From an uncultured Clostridia bacterium (GTDB lineage Bacteria > Bacillota > Clostridia > Christensenellales > UBA1242), in assembly GCA_934746715.1 (NCBI GenBank), contig CAKVFI010000001.1, positions 62,001-126,000 of the forward strand: a stretch of DNA of 64,000 bases, read 5' to 3'. Position numbers and translations under genes: made by a program. The notes under the pieces are model-generated. The model did not search any database. It was given only the letters and a program-made list of their open reading frames with translations, and had not been told where the DNA came from. How positions within the stretch are numbered: position 1 is the first letter of the stretch; every line of letters begins with the position of its first letter. Of the stretch, positions 26,013 through 34,861 are shown in pieces.

Positions 26013-26918
26013 TTAATTTTTTAAAATATCTTTAACTTTTTCTGCCAATTCAAGTTGTTCTTGTTTTGTTGTAAATTGGTCAAATTTTGAGTTTACAAGT
26101 GATTGTAAAGCATCAATTTGACTTGCTTTGATGTTTGCCAAACCCAAATTTGAGCCAACACGCAACAAATTTAAGTTTGTTTTTAATTCGTCAAACGACA
26201 GCATATAAGCGCCACCTAGCAAACTCAATGCACGATACACTTTGTCTGTGATTTCTTCAGTGTTGGTTGAATAAAGCATTTTTTCGCTTTCAGTTTCAAG
26301 TTCGGCAAGTTTTGTGAGTGTTTTGCCAAATTCCAAATATGTTTCGCTTGCGGTCAACCCCAGTGAGCAAATTGTGGAAACTTTGTAAGTTGTGCCATCA
26401 AGTTTTTCAATTTGATAGCCCAAATTTTTGATATTTTGGCAAACTTGACCAATTTTGCCCATTTCAACCAGACCAACCAAACTAATTGTGCTTTCAACTT
26501 GCACTCCAGAGCCAAGATTTTTGATGTTGCTCATAAGATAGCCATATTGGTCGCTATAAGCCATGTTGAGTTTACTTTCCATTGCAGACACAACAGCGGC
26601 AACTTTTTGGTTTAACTTTTCATCAAAACCCAAACATGATGCCACAACGCACAATTGTTCACCACTAAACAAATTGACTGCAACATTTTCTTTGTTCAAA
26701 TAAACCGCTTTTGCATTTGAATTAAGCAATTTGTTTTGCTTTAAAAAATTCAAAGTGTGTTGATTTGTGTTGTTTGGATTGATTTTTGTTAAATTGCTTA
26801 ATGCATCGTCCACTTTTTGCTCAATTTCAGCATACTTTTCTTGTTCCAATTTTGGCATAAATTTATAATCTTTCAAATTTCTAAATACTGAAATTTTAGT
26901 TTGAATTATACTATTCAT
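26013..26918 (-). CDS. mcsB: McsB-like protein lacking kinase residues
   Basis: Occupies the McsB (protein-arginine kinase) position and aligns along its length (301 aa versus about 350), but with the kinase motifs eroded. SSRIRLARN at the N-terminus reads QTKISVFRN. The NEEDHIRIQ stretch reads LFSGEQLCVVA. RGYLTSCPTNVGTGLRAS reads YGYLMSNIKNLGSGVQVES, losing the Cys and Arg of the nucleotide site. The C-terminal RPNERDIRRA is missing. Catalysis is therefore unlikely; it may still bind McsA, ClpC or CtsR. It overlaps mcsA by eight bases. Confidence 0.75.
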   Translation of the reverse strand: MNSIIQTKISVFRNLKDYKFMPKLEQEKYAEIEQKVDDALSNLTKINPNNTNQHTLNFLKQNKLLNSNAKAVYLNKENVAVNLFSGEQLCVVASCLGFDEKLNQKVAAVVSAMESKLNMAYSDQYGYLMSNIKNLGSGVQVESTISLVGLVEMGKIGQVCQNIKNLGYQIEKLDGTTYKVSTICSLGLTASETYLEFGKTLTKLAELETESEKMLYSTNTEEITDKVYRALSLLGGAYMLSFDELKTNLNLLRVGSNLGLANIKASQIDALQSLVNSKFDQFTTKQEQLELAEKVKDILKN

Positions 26919-27417
26919 TGTCTGCCTCCAATTTTTGGATTTTTTTCTTCAACTTGCCAGCGTCTTCATACCTTTCTTCCGCAACTGCTTGTTTCATCTC
27001 GGCACGCAGAGCGTCAACTTTTTCTTGCTTTGTTGCAGGTTTTGCTTGTTTTTCTGCCTTTTCTGGTTTAAAGCTAACTTCTGGTTTGTGGTGGTCAAGG
27101 CGAGAAATACGTTTGACCATATTGTTCAATTCTTTGCTAAAAGTTTCATAACAATTTGGGCAACCAACATTTAAGGTTGATTTAAACTCTCTTAAACTGG
27201 TTTTGCAAACTGGGCAAACCAAATTTTCCACTTTTTCAAATGGCAAGAAATCTGCAAACGGAGCAAAGAAATCATCAAAAATGCTTGTTGGTTGACTGTT
27301 AAAAACGCCTTCTTTAATGGCACAATCACGGCACAAATTTGTTGATTGGCTAACTCCATTTACAATCAATGTTGAATGGTAAACTGCTGGTTTACCGCAT
27401 TTATCACAATTTTTCAT
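26911..27417 (-). CDS. mcsA: McsA, zinc-binding activator/adaptor of McsB and ClpC
   Basis: Zinc-finger protein (168 aa) that partners McsB and modulates CtsR. Four CxxC pairs are visible (C4/C7, C29/C32, C68/C71, C85/C88). The C-terminal UVR motif (ALRAEMKQAVAEERYEDAGKLKKKI) is the likely ClpC/McsB contact. AAGGAG precedes the ATG. The zinc sites and UVR are intact even though the partner kinase is not. Confidence 0.9.
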   Translation of the reverse strand: MKNCDKCGKPAVYHSTLIVNGVSQSTNLCRDCAIKEGVFNSQPTSIFDDFFAPFADFLPFEKVENLVCPVCKTSLREFKSTLNVGCPNCYETFSKELNNMVKRISRLDHHKPEVSFKPEKAEKQAKPATKQEKVDALRAEMKQAVAEERYEDAGKLKKKIQKLEADNE

Positions 27418-27477
27418 ATTAATCTCCTTTTATATTTTTTGTTTTGGTTAAAATTTTAAACACTAAACTTCTTTTTT

Positions 27478-27939
27478 TTATTTACCCCTTTTCATAAGTT
27501 CCAAAATAACACTGGACATAATATTGCTGCGCAAGGTGTTGTCAAAGTTCAAGGGATTGTTGAGTGCTTTTGTGTTTGTTGCAGCCTTAATCAAATCTGC
27601 TTCGTGCTCTGTTATGATGTTTTTTTCTGTTAAACTGGTTAAAATTTGGCTTGCTTGCAAATAAGACAACGGTTCGCCACAAATTTTTAAGCAATTATTC
27701 AAAAAGTTCCCATCATTATCTTGCACACGAGTAACTTTGATGTAACCGCCGCCACCGCGCTGACTTTCCACCACAAAGCCACGATTGACCGTAAACCTTG
27801 TGTTGAGCACATAGTTGATTTGGCTTGGCACACAAGAAAAGAATTTTGCAAGGTCGTTGCGGGACAATTCAATAAAATTGTCATCGTCCAAACTTGACAT
27901 AATAAATTCTTCAATCACATCACTAACGCTTTTGTTCAC
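27478..27939 (-). CDS. ctsR: Heat-shock repressor CtsR
   Basis: Winged-helix repressor of clp genes (153 aa). The HTH lies in residues 20-45 (LSRNDLAKFFSCVPSQINYVLNTRF) and the wing is the invariant RGGGGYI at about residue 60. First gene of the operon ctsR-mcsA-mcsB-clpC. It is probably autoregulated through the operator at 28038-28054. The usual trigger for CtsR degradation is McsB, which is altered here. Confidence 0.95.
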   Translation of the reverse strand: MNKSVSDVIEEFIMSSLDDDNFIELSRNDLAKFFSCVPSQINYVLNTRFTVNRGFVVESQRGGGGYIKVTRVQDNDGNFLNNCLKICGEPLSYLQASQILTSLTEKNIITEHEADLIKAATNTKALNNPLNFDNTLRSNIMSSVILELMKRGK

Positions 27940-28037
27940 TTTTCCCTCCTTTAACTATCCTTGTTTTTTTATTTTGTTATGTAAAAGCCTAACTTTGTTT
28001 GCTTTGCCTTTTTGATTAAGAACGCCAAACTTAATTG

Positions 28038-28054
28038 TTTGACTTTCTTTGACC
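28038..28054 (-). promoter_or_regulatory. CtsR operator
   Basis: On the minus strand GGTCAAA-GAA-AGTCAAA matches the CtsR heptad repeat RGTCAAA-NAN-RGTCAAA with no mismatch. It starts about five bases downstream of the predicted transcription start, so binding would block initiation. Confidence 0.92.
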
Positions 28055-28065
28055 TTTACGCTTTT

Positions 28066-28094
28066 ATCATATCACTATTATATCCGTTTGTCAA
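28066..28094 (-). promoter_or_regulatory. Promoter of the ctsR operon
   Basis: TTGACA (28089-28094), 17-base spacer, TATGAT (28066-28071). The leader to ATG 27939 is about 120 bases. Confidence 0.85.
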
Positions 28095-28110
28095 CAAAAA
28101 TTGCAAACTT

Positions 28111-28152
28111 TTTTAAAAAAATTAGCAAACTTTTTCTCAGTCTGCTAATTTT
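28111..28152 (-). terminator. Strong intrinsic terminator after the helicase gene
   Basis: On the minus strand AAAATTAGCAGACT pairs with AGTTTGCTAATTTT (one G-U pair, loop of seven), followed by T's. Confidence 0.88.
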
Positions 28153-28192
28153 ATCGTTTTTATATAATTTTAAATGAATTTTAGAATTAAAA

Positions 28193-30958
28193 TTAATTTA
28201 TAATATCGCCAGTTGAATTTTCTTTTAAATATTTTTTAACATCCCAAACAAAACCAATTTTATCCAACCTTTGTATTTGATCTTTTGGCATCTTTGAATG
28301 TTTTGCTCTCAATTTACTAACTTGTAAACCCAATCTATATATTGAGTCATTTTTTTCTGTAATATTAAAAGTTTGAGGAACAAGCAAATCACCATATTTC
28401 GACTTATACAAAAGCAAATAATTAAACAACTTTTCAAATTTATTAGCGCTTATATCCCAAATAAAACCTTCATTGTCTAATTTTTGTTTTTGACCTTGAT
28501 CGTCATTTAATTTTATTTTACCGCTCCTTATTTGAAGGGTAATTTTTCCTAGTTCATAGCCATCTGGACTAGTATAATTTTGATTTATTATCTCATTATG
28601 TTTAGGATCTAAATTATATTCTTTCAGATGTGCAAGATATTCATCAAAATTAAAACTTTTTCTCTTAACCCATATAAACCCTTCATCATCCAATAGCTGT
28701 TTTTGTGATTTTGTTAAGTAATATGGAGAGTCCGGATCACCTTCCCCCTTATTATAATATGAAGAGTCCGGATCACTTTCCCCCTTATTAGCCAACCTTA
28801 CATAACTCACATATGCACCTAGTGGATATCCATCTTCTTCACAAACAAATGTTCTAACAACATCACAAGTTCCATGCTTTTTTAAGTGTTCATAAAATTC
28901 TTCAAATTTAAAATTGCTTTTTTTACTTGCATCCCATACGAAACCTTCATCATCTAATTGCTGTCTCTCTTGTTTTATAATCTTTTTTTCACCGGTTCTA
29001 AGCCTCATAACCTGATTACCTAAATTAAATCCGTCAGGTGAGACATAATCTTGCGGAACTAATAAATGGTTATATTCTGCTTTAAATTCCATTAAATGTG
29101 CAAAAATATCTTCGAACTTAACAACTGTTGATATATAAGATTTAAAGCCAATCGCTTTCAGTCTTTCCTTTTGTTCATTTGATATAGCTTGATTACCACT
29201 TCTTACATTCGCAATAGTCCTTCCAAGTCGATACACAATTTCGCCAGTTTCATCTTTAATTACATAAGACTGAGGAACATCTACACTGCCATCATGATCT
29301 TTTTTGTATTCCAATAAATAATTGTAGAATTTTTCAAAATCGAACACTTTCTTCGCATCCTGAACAAAACCAATATCTTTTAAACTTTGCTCTTGTTCTT
29401 CTTCTAACTTTATAATGCCTTGTCTTACATTGTGAACTTTTTCACCTAGTTTGTATCCATCTTTACATTTATATTCTCTTGGAACTAGCAAATCTCCAAA
29501 TTCTGCTTTATAAGCAACTAGGCGGGAATAAAAATCTTCAAATTCAAAATCAAAGCGGTCGTCAAATGAGGAAAGGTTCTTTTTCAATTTTTCAATAAAT
29601 TGAATTGTTTCCAAGTTCTCTATTTTAAGATTGAATTTTGGGGTTGTATCTTTTTCATTAGTGTATGTTTCACCATCATTATCGCTATTAATTTTGTTTG
29701 CCACAGCATTAACTTTATCTGCCATCTCTTTAATTTGATTTGTTTCAAGTGATTGAAGGTTTGCAACAAAGTCAAAAATCAAGCGTTGGTGAGTGTGTGA
29801 TTTTGCAGAAAGTGCACGACCGATTTGTTGTGTGTAAATGGTTTGTGAGCCTGTTGGGCGCAACATAATAACGCCATCAATATCACCAGCGTGCAAGCCT
29901 TCGTTAAGCATATTTACAGTAAACATAAGTTTTAAGCCTTGTTTATTGTCTTCTTGAAATTCCTTTAAGGCTTGTTTATTGTGCTTTTTGCCATACAAGC
30001 TATGTATTGCGTATTGACGAATATCACTATTGACCAAACCAAACCAATCTTTGGCTTGTGCCATAGTTTGTTCCATTTTTATTTCGCTTGCATTATCTTC
30101 ATTTTCATTTAAGCCAGCAGGACAAAACACGATATATTTGCCATTTTTAAGTTTTTCAGTGTTAAGTTTTTCTTTGATTGTTTGTGGAATTTGTTTTGTT
30201 TCTGAAATCATTCGCTTTGCGTGCTTTAAATCCGCCAAAAATTGCTTTATCTTCTCTTTGTCTATATCACTTGCTGTTTCATATTCTTGTTGAAGTTCTT
30301 TTACTGATTTGTTTATAAACTCAACATCCGCCCCAAAGTCTATTTTGCCCAAAACATAATCAGGTGCTTGCAAAATGCCCTGTTGCATTGCATCAATCAA
30401 AGTAATCTTGCTAACTGGTTTGCGGTTTTCAAAAAACTTTGTAACATCAATGCCATCTTGACGTTCCAATGTGGCAGTTACGCCAAGCACACTTGCCTGT
30501 GGGTTGTGTGTAAGCAAATCGTCAACAGCCTTACCCCATTCTTTTGCACCAATGTGGTGTACTTCGTCAATAATAATGAAATCATATTTTTCTTTTGTGT
30601 ATTTTTTCACACTTGGATAAAGACAGCTTGTAAAATTAATTTGTTTTTTATAATCTGGCATATATTCTTTAAGAACATCATCAACAAAATAACTTTCAAT
30701 GGCTGATGTTGGTGTGATGTATAAAACCTTTTTGCCTATTGCGTGGTCTTTAAGCAATTTTAAAATCAAATATGATTTGCCTGTACCTGTTGCTTGCACT
30801 ACTAAAACCTTATTGGACTCGGAAAAACTTTTTACAATTTTGTTGTAAACTTTTTGATTGTGTGGCAAAAGCAATCCATCTTCATGGTTTGGAGAATAAC
30901 CTAAAAAACCATCGCATTGATAATTAACTTTTTGTGATATTTTGGCAATTAAATTCAT
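28193..30958 (-). CDS. SF2 DEAD/DEAH helicase with six helicase-associated (HA) repeats
   Basis: Large superfamily 2 helicase (921 aa). The ATPase core has motif I ATGTGKS, motif II DEVHH, motif III GVTATLER and motif VI QQIGRALS (residues 30-440). A charged linker follows. From about residue 475 to the end come six repeats of about 65-85 residues of the HA type (FxFEDFYxxLxxYK...LLVPxxY...GYxLGxxVxxxR...LDxxGFxWD). HA arrays are thought to bind nucleic acid; the target is unknown. Repeat four contains a 36-bp tandem duplication. AAGGGG precedes ATG 30958. It lies between the Clp operon and uvrC, with its own promoter and terminator, and may be an accessory insertion. Confidence 0.85.
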   Translation of the reverse strand: MNLIAKISQKVNYQCDGFLGYSPNHEDGLLLPHNQKVYNKIVKSFSESNKVLVVQATGTGKSYLILKLLKDHAIGKKVLYITPTSAIESYFVDDVLKEYMPDYKKQINFTSCLYPSVKKYTKEKYDFIIIDEVHHIGAKEWGKAVDDLLTHNPQASVLGVTATLERQDGIDVTKFFENRKPVSKITLIDAMQQGILQAPDYVLGKIDFGADVEFINKSVKELQQEYETASDIDKEKIKQFLADLKHAKRMISETKQIPQTIKEKLNTEKLKNGKYIVFCPAGLNENEDNASEIKMEQTMAQAKDWFGLVNSDIRQYAIHSLYGKKHNKQALKEFQEDNKQGLKLMFTVNMLNEGLHAGDIDGVIMLRPTGSQTIYTQQIGRALSAKSHTHQRLIFDFVANLQSLETNQIKEMADKVNAVANKINSDNDGETYTNEKDTTPKFNLKIENLETIQFIEKLKKNLSSFDDRFDFEFEDFYSRLVAYKAEFGDLLVPREYKCKDGYKLGEKVHNVRQGIIKLEEEQEQSLKDIGFVQDAKKVFDFEKFYNYLLEYKKDHDGSVDVPQSYVIKDETGEIVYRLGRTIANVRSGNQAISNEQKERLKAIGFKSYISTVVKFEDIFAHLMEFKAEYNHLLVPQDYVSPDGFNLGNQVMRLRTGEKKIIKQERQQLDDEGFVWDASKKSNFKFEEFYEHLKKHGTCDVVRTFVCEEDGYPLGAYVSYVRLANKGESDPDSSYYNKGEGDPDSPYYLTKSQKQLLDDEGFIWVKRKSFNFDEYLAHLKEYNLDPKHNEIINQNYTSPDGYELGKITLQIRSGKIKLNDDQGQKQKLDNEGFIWDISANKFEKLFNYLLLYKSKYGDLLVPQTFNITEKNDSIYRLGLQVSKLRAKHSKMPKDQIQRLDKIGFVWDVKKYLKENSTGDIIN
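28720..28791 (-). repeat. Two-copy 36-bp tandem repeat inside the helicase gene
   Basis: Copies at 28720-28755 and 28756-28791 differ at a few bases and each encodes 12 residues (GESDPDSSYYNK and GEGDPDSPYYLT). The frame is kept. Confidence 0.9.
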
Positions 30959-30982
30959 ATTTTACCCCTTGACATTTAGTTT

Positions 30983-31011
30983 ATTCTAACACAATTAAAC
31001 GCTATTTGCAA
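30983..31011 (-). promoter_or_regulatory. Promoter of the helicase gene
   Basis: TTGCAA (31006-31011), 17-base spacer, TAGAAT (30983-30988), directly downstream of the uvrC stop. Confidence 0.7.
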
Positions 31012-31019
31012 TAGGCTTG

Positions 31020-32828
31020 TTAGATTTTGTGGAAGTGTTGAAAGATGAGTTTGGCGGTTGGTTTGGTTACTCCTTGCGCCTGTTCCAATTCTTCTAGTGT
31101 GGCGTTTTTGATGTTTTCGATTGTTTTAAATTGGCGCAACAAGGCTCGCCTTGTGGCTGGACCAACGCCTGAAATACTTTCCAGCCCGCCACGGAATGCG
31201 CCTTTGCCACGTAATTGGCGGTTGAATGTGATTGCGAAGCGGTGGGCTTCGTCACGTGCAAGTTGCAGCAATCTGAGTGAATAACTGCCCTTTTGAAGAA
31301 TAAATGGGCGTGAAATGTTTGGTTTGAACACTTCCTCTTCTCGTTTTGCAAGGCTGACAAGTTCGTTTGGATAGTTGTAGTTTGTTAACACTTCATAGGC
31401 AGAACTCAACTGCCCTTTGCCACCATCAATAACAATCAAATCTGGCATTGAACTAAAACTGATATCGTCGCTTGTTAGTTTTTCCATGCGGCGAGTTAAA
31501 ACTTCTTTCATTGATGCAAAGTCATCAATAAAATCAACTGTTTCGATTTTAAATTTGCGGTACATTTGTGGTGCTTTTTCGCCATTTATAACCACAACCA
31601 TACTTGCAACTGTGTAAGTGCCATAGGTGTGGGAAATATCGTAACACTCAATGCGTTTTGGTGCACGAGATAAATTTAAATCCTTTTGCAATTGATTTAC
31701 CGCACCAATGCTTGCATTATTGTGTTTAACAGCGCGCTCCAAGTTTTTTTCCATATGAATTTGGGCATTTTTGGTGGCAATATCAAGCAGTTTATATTTA
31801 ACACTGTCAATTTTTGGCTTTGTTATGGTGATTTTTTTGCCCGCTTTGTCCAATAAAAACATTTCAATTTCCGCTGTGTCTATTTCTGGCATAATGATTT
31901 CGTCCACATTAATTGGGTGTGTGGAATAATACTGCATAATAAATTGCGTGTACGCTTCGGTTTCGTCCAAAAAATTTAAAATGTCAAAAGTTTGTATGCC
32001 TTGCAATTTGCCACCACGCACAGCAAGAACACACATTGCAGAAAAGTCGCCAGATGTTGCCAATTTAAACACATCATAATCAACCAAACTGCCAAGGCTG
32101 GTGATAACCTTTGCTTTCATCTTTTCAAGCATTTTTAAGCGATCGCGCAAACTCAATGCAACTTCAAAATTTTCGCTTACGCTGGCTTGCGCCATTTTTT
32201 CGGTTAACACTTTTTCAACTTGTTTGGTGTCCCCTTTCAAAAAGTTGATAGCTTCATCTACAATTTTACGATAGTCTGCCTTTGAAACATTTTTTGCGCA
32301 AGGTGCTGAACACAAATGCATTTCGTAAAACAAACAAGGTTTGATTGGCTTGCCATGTTCGGTTAATGGAAGTTTGCATTTGCGAAGTGAAAAAGCGTAA
32401 TCCATAATTTCAAGCACATCTCTGGCAGTTACACCAGCCAAATATGGCCCAAAATATTTGTCATTTTTGTTGAGTTTGCGGCTGATTGAAAAACGCGGAT
32501 AATCTTCCTTTAAATTGACCTTGATATATGCGTAAGTTTTGCTATCTTTAAGCAATATGTTGTAATAAGGTTTGTGCTTTTTTATTAGGTTGTTTTCAAG
32601 TGCCAATGCTTCCATTTCATCATTTACAACAAAAAAATCAAAATCACGCACTTTGGCAACCATATTGCGCACTTTAATATGGTCTTGCTTGCGCAAAAAA
32701 TATTGGCTGACGCGCTTTTTGAGATTTTTGGCTTTGCCAACATAAATCACATTTTCGTCAACGTCTTTCATTATATACACACCTGGGTCGTTTGGCAGGC
32801 GTTTAACTTTGTCCAACACAATATCCAT
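31020..32828 (-). CDS. uvrC: Excinuclease ABC subunit UvrC
   Basis: Nucleotide-excision repair endonuclease that incises on both sides of the lesion with UvrB (602 aa). It has the N-terminal GIY-YIG domain (GVYIMKDVDENVIYVGKAKNLKKR), a cysteine cluster (CLFYEMHLCSAPC), a UVR motif (about residue 205), an RNase-H-like endonuclease domain (ECYDISHTYG, VIDGGKGQLS) and C-terminal helix-hairpin-helix (ISGVGPATRRALLRQF). I chose ATG 32828 (MDIVLDK); the open frame extends six codons further but those lie in the promoter. No ribosome binding site; see the leaderless promoter. Confidence 0.96.
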   Translation of the reverse strand: MDIVLDKVKRLPNDPGVYIMKDVDENVIYVGKAKNLKKRVSQYFLRKQDHIKVRNMVAKVRDFDFFVVNDEMEALALENNLIKKHKPYYNILLKDSKTYAYIKVNLKEDYPRFSISRKLNKNDKYFGPYLAGVTARDVLEIMDYAFSLRKCKLPLTEHGKPIKPCLFYEMHLCSAPCAKNVSKADYRKIVDEAINFLKGDTKQVEKVLTEKMAQASVSENFEVALSLRDRLKMLEKMKAKVITSLGSLVDYDVFKLATSGDFSAMCVLAVRGGKLQGIQTFDILNFLDETEAYTQFIMQYYSTHPINVDEIIMPEIDTAEIEMFLLDKAGKKITITKPKIDSVKYKLLDIATKNAQIHMEKNLERAVKHNNASIGAVNQLQKDLNLSRAPKRIECYDISHTYGTYTVASMVVVINGEKAPQMYRKFKIETVDFIDDFASMKEVLTRRMEKLTSDDISFSSMPDLIVIDGGKGQLSSAYEVLTNYNYPNELVSLAKREEEVFKPNISRPFILQKGSYSLRLLQLARDEAHRFAITFNRQLRGKGAFRGGLESISGVGPATRRALLRQFKTIENIKNATLEELEQAQGVTKPTAKLIFQHFHKI

Positions 32829-32834
32829 AAAATT

Positions 32835-32863
32835 ATTATACCACAAAATAGAACCTTTTTAAA
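32835..32863 (-). promoter_or_regulatory. Leaderless promoter of uvrC
   Basis: TTTAAA (32858-32863), 17-base spacer, TATAAT (32835-32840) with an extended TGG before it, then six bases to ATG 32828. No LexA-type palindrome is seen. Confidence 0.7.
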
Positions 32864-32895
32864 ATAATTTGCGTGAACTTTTCATAGATTGTTAT

Positions 32896-33834
32896 ATGAA
32901 AAACAAGTTTAAAATTAAATGTATTAAGGCGATTCTGCTTAAAATTGTTGGTGCTTGCTGCGTTTTGGCAATAAGCATTTATGTTTGTGCGTTTGGCATA
33001 AAAAAAGCAAAAGAGTTTGCTATATACAACAAAAAAACGGCGGAAACTGTTGTTTACACCATTTGGCATATAGAAACTTTTGAAGGTGGCAGCACTCCGC
33101 GCATCAATTACATAAAAAGCATTGCGCGAGAGCTGGAAAAACAAAACCCCGGGCTGCTTTTTAACATTCAAAGCATTGACCCAAACAAATTGACTGACCA
33201 ATTGCTGGAAAGCGTGCCTGACATAATTTCGTTTGGACAAGGTGTTGGGAAATTGGTTTTAAATTATTTAAGCAAATTTGACACCAAAAACAACAATTTT
33301 AACGTGCGCGAGGAACTGCTTAATGCCGGTACATTTAATGGCAAAGTTTATGCGTTGGCGTATATTATGAGTGGGTATGCCCTATTTTCTCATGGCGAAA
33401 AGGAAACTTCAATTGAATATGGCACATCGGGATTCATATCCCCAGAAAAAGCAATTAATGCGCCACAAAAACCGCTTAAAAACTTTGGCACGCAATTTGA
33501 AACCTACAAAAACTTTGTTTATCATCACGACCACGCACTGCTTGGCACTGCACGAGATGTGTTTAGAATTGACAATTTAAACACCATTGGCAGAACAAAC
33601 GCAAGCATAACCCCGCTTGGCAGTTACACAGACCTTGTTCAATATATTGCTCGCACAAAAGTTGATGATATAACCAACAAATTTTGTAGCCTTGTGTTAA
33701 ACGCGGAATATCAAACCAAACTTAAAAACTATCACCTATTTTCAAGTTTAAACACAAAACTTTACTTTGACGGAATATATAGTGATATGGAAAACGCAAT
33801 TTTAAATTGTCACGTCCAGAATGTGTTTGAATGA
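32896..33834 (+). CDS. Membrane-anchored solute-binding-like protein
   Basis: 312 aa from ATG 32896 (an upstream TTG at 32869 is less likely). An N-terminal hydrophobic segment (residues 12-33) acts as signal anchor; no lipobox cysteine is in the right place. The sequence that follows (WHIETFEGGSTPRINYIKSIARELEKQNPGL) resembles the start of family 1 extracellular solute-binding proteins, with DIISFG further on. It is shorter than typical family members (about 420) and no permease or ATPase is nearby. It overlaps murB by four bases (ATGA). Ligand and role unknown. Confidence 0.65.
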   Translation: MKNKFKIKCIKAILLKIVGACCVLAISIYVCAFGIKKAKEFAIYNKKTAETVVYTIWHIETFEGGSTPRINYIKSIARELEKQNPGLLFNIQSIDPNKLTDQLLESVPDIISFGQGVGKLVLNYLSKFDTKNNNFNVREELLNAGTFNGKVYALAYIMSGYALFSHGEKETSIEYGTSGFISPEKAINAPQKPLKNFGTQFETYKNFVYHHDHALLGTARDVFRIDNLNTIGRTNASITPLGSYTDLVQYIARTKVDDITNKFCSLVLNAEYQTKLKNYHLFSSLNTKLYFDGIYSDMENAILNCHVQNVFE

Positions 33835-34697
33835 AAAAACTTGAATTTTATACCAAAATAAGTTTAAAGGGCTTTTGCACTTTTAAAATTGGTGGAAAAG
33901 CAAAATTTCTTTTTGTTGTGCACTCCCCCAACCAACTTAAAACTGCCATTGTTTGGTGCAAGCGCAAAAATGTAAAATTTAAAGTTATTGGGCTTGGTGC
34001 GAACTTGCTTTTTGATGATTTAGGTTTTGATGGTGCAATAATTGTGAACAAAACAAACAAAATTAAAGTTTGTGGTAATTATGTTTGGGCTTTTTCTGGC
34101 ACAACTATGGCTGAACTGATTGCAAAAACAAAACAACACAATTTAACTGGATTTGAGCATTTTGCGGGCATTCCGTCAAGTGTGGGTGGTGGGATTGTCA
34201 ACAATTTGGGGGCTTGGGGGTTCAACATTGGGCAAAATGTAGAAACTGTTAAAGTGATTGATGTCGAAACACTCAAAACGCACAAATACAATTTTAATCA
34301 ATGTAAATTTGGCTATCGTTCAAGCGTTTTTCAAAGCAAAAAATGTGTTGTTTTAATGGCAAAATTTAAACTAAAAAAAGCACCAATAACTGAAATTGAA
34401 AACAATTTAAAAACTGCACTAATCAAAAAATCAACCACACAACCAATTGACAAATCTAGTGCAGGCAGTGTTTTTAAGCGAACAAACTTTATCCCAGCAA
34501 AAATGATTGATGAATTGGGGCTTAAAGGTACTACAGTTGGTGGTGCGCAAATTTCCACAAAGCATGCAGGATTTATTGTTAACATTGGCTCTGCAACAAG
34601 CAACGATGTTAAAGAACTGATTAAATTGATTGAAAATGAGTTGTTTTTGCACTATTCATTCACCCCAACAAAGGAAATTGAGTTTGTGGAATTCTAA
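33831..34697 (+). CDS. murB: UDP-N-acetylenolpyruvoylglucosamine reductase
   Basis: FAD enzyme that reduces UDP-GlcNAc-enolpyruvate to UDP-MurNAc (288 aa). FAD-binding FKIGGKAKF and GLGANLLFDD, GIPSSVGGGIVNNLGAWG, the catalytic YRSSVF region, SAGSVFKR with the proton-donating Ser, and the C-terminal TKEIEFVE with the Glu are visible. It is the short (type II) form. Start ATG 33831 overlaps the upstream stop, so translation is coupled. Confidence 0.93.
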   Translation: MKKLEFYTKISLKGFCTFKIGGKAKFLFVVHSPNQLKTAIVWCKRKNVKFKVIGLGANLLFDDLGFDGAIIVNKTNKIKVCGNYVWAFSGTTMAELIAKTKQHNLTGFEHFAGIPSSVGGGIVNNLGAWGFNIGQNVETVKVIDVETLKTHKYNFNQCKFGYRSSVFQSKKCVVLMAKFKLKKAPITEIENNLKTALIKKSTTQPIDKSSAGSVFKRTNFIPAKMIDELGLKGTTVGGAQISTKHAGFIVNIGSATSNDVKELIKLIENELFLHYSFTPTKEIEFVEF

Positions 34698-34761
34698 ATA
34701 AATCTTGGCAGAATTATGCAAAAAATTTGTTCAACAAAGAAAACTAACAACAAAAAATATG

Positions 34762-34790
34762 TTGTTTTTTTTGTGTTATAGTGATATAAT
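34762..34790 (+). promoter_or_regulatory. Promoter of the PHP-whiA-dnaE operon
   Basis: TTGTTT (34762-34767), 17-base spacer, TATAAT (34785-34790). The leader to ATG 34862 is about 65 bases and ends in AAAAGGAG. Confidence 0.7.
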
Positions 34791-34861
34791 AACAAACATA
34801 AGATTTTAGATAACAATTTTTATTGTTAACTATTTATTTGTTGCTTCTAAAAGGAGAATTT

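Noticed and set aside
25994..28110. HrcA/CIRCE element near clpC or ctsR
   Set aside because: No TTAGCACTC-N9-GAGTGCTAA is present; only the CtsR operator is.
32829..32895. LexA-type box upstream of uvrC
   Set aside because: No GAAC-N4-GTTC palindrome was found; the visible element is an extended -10.
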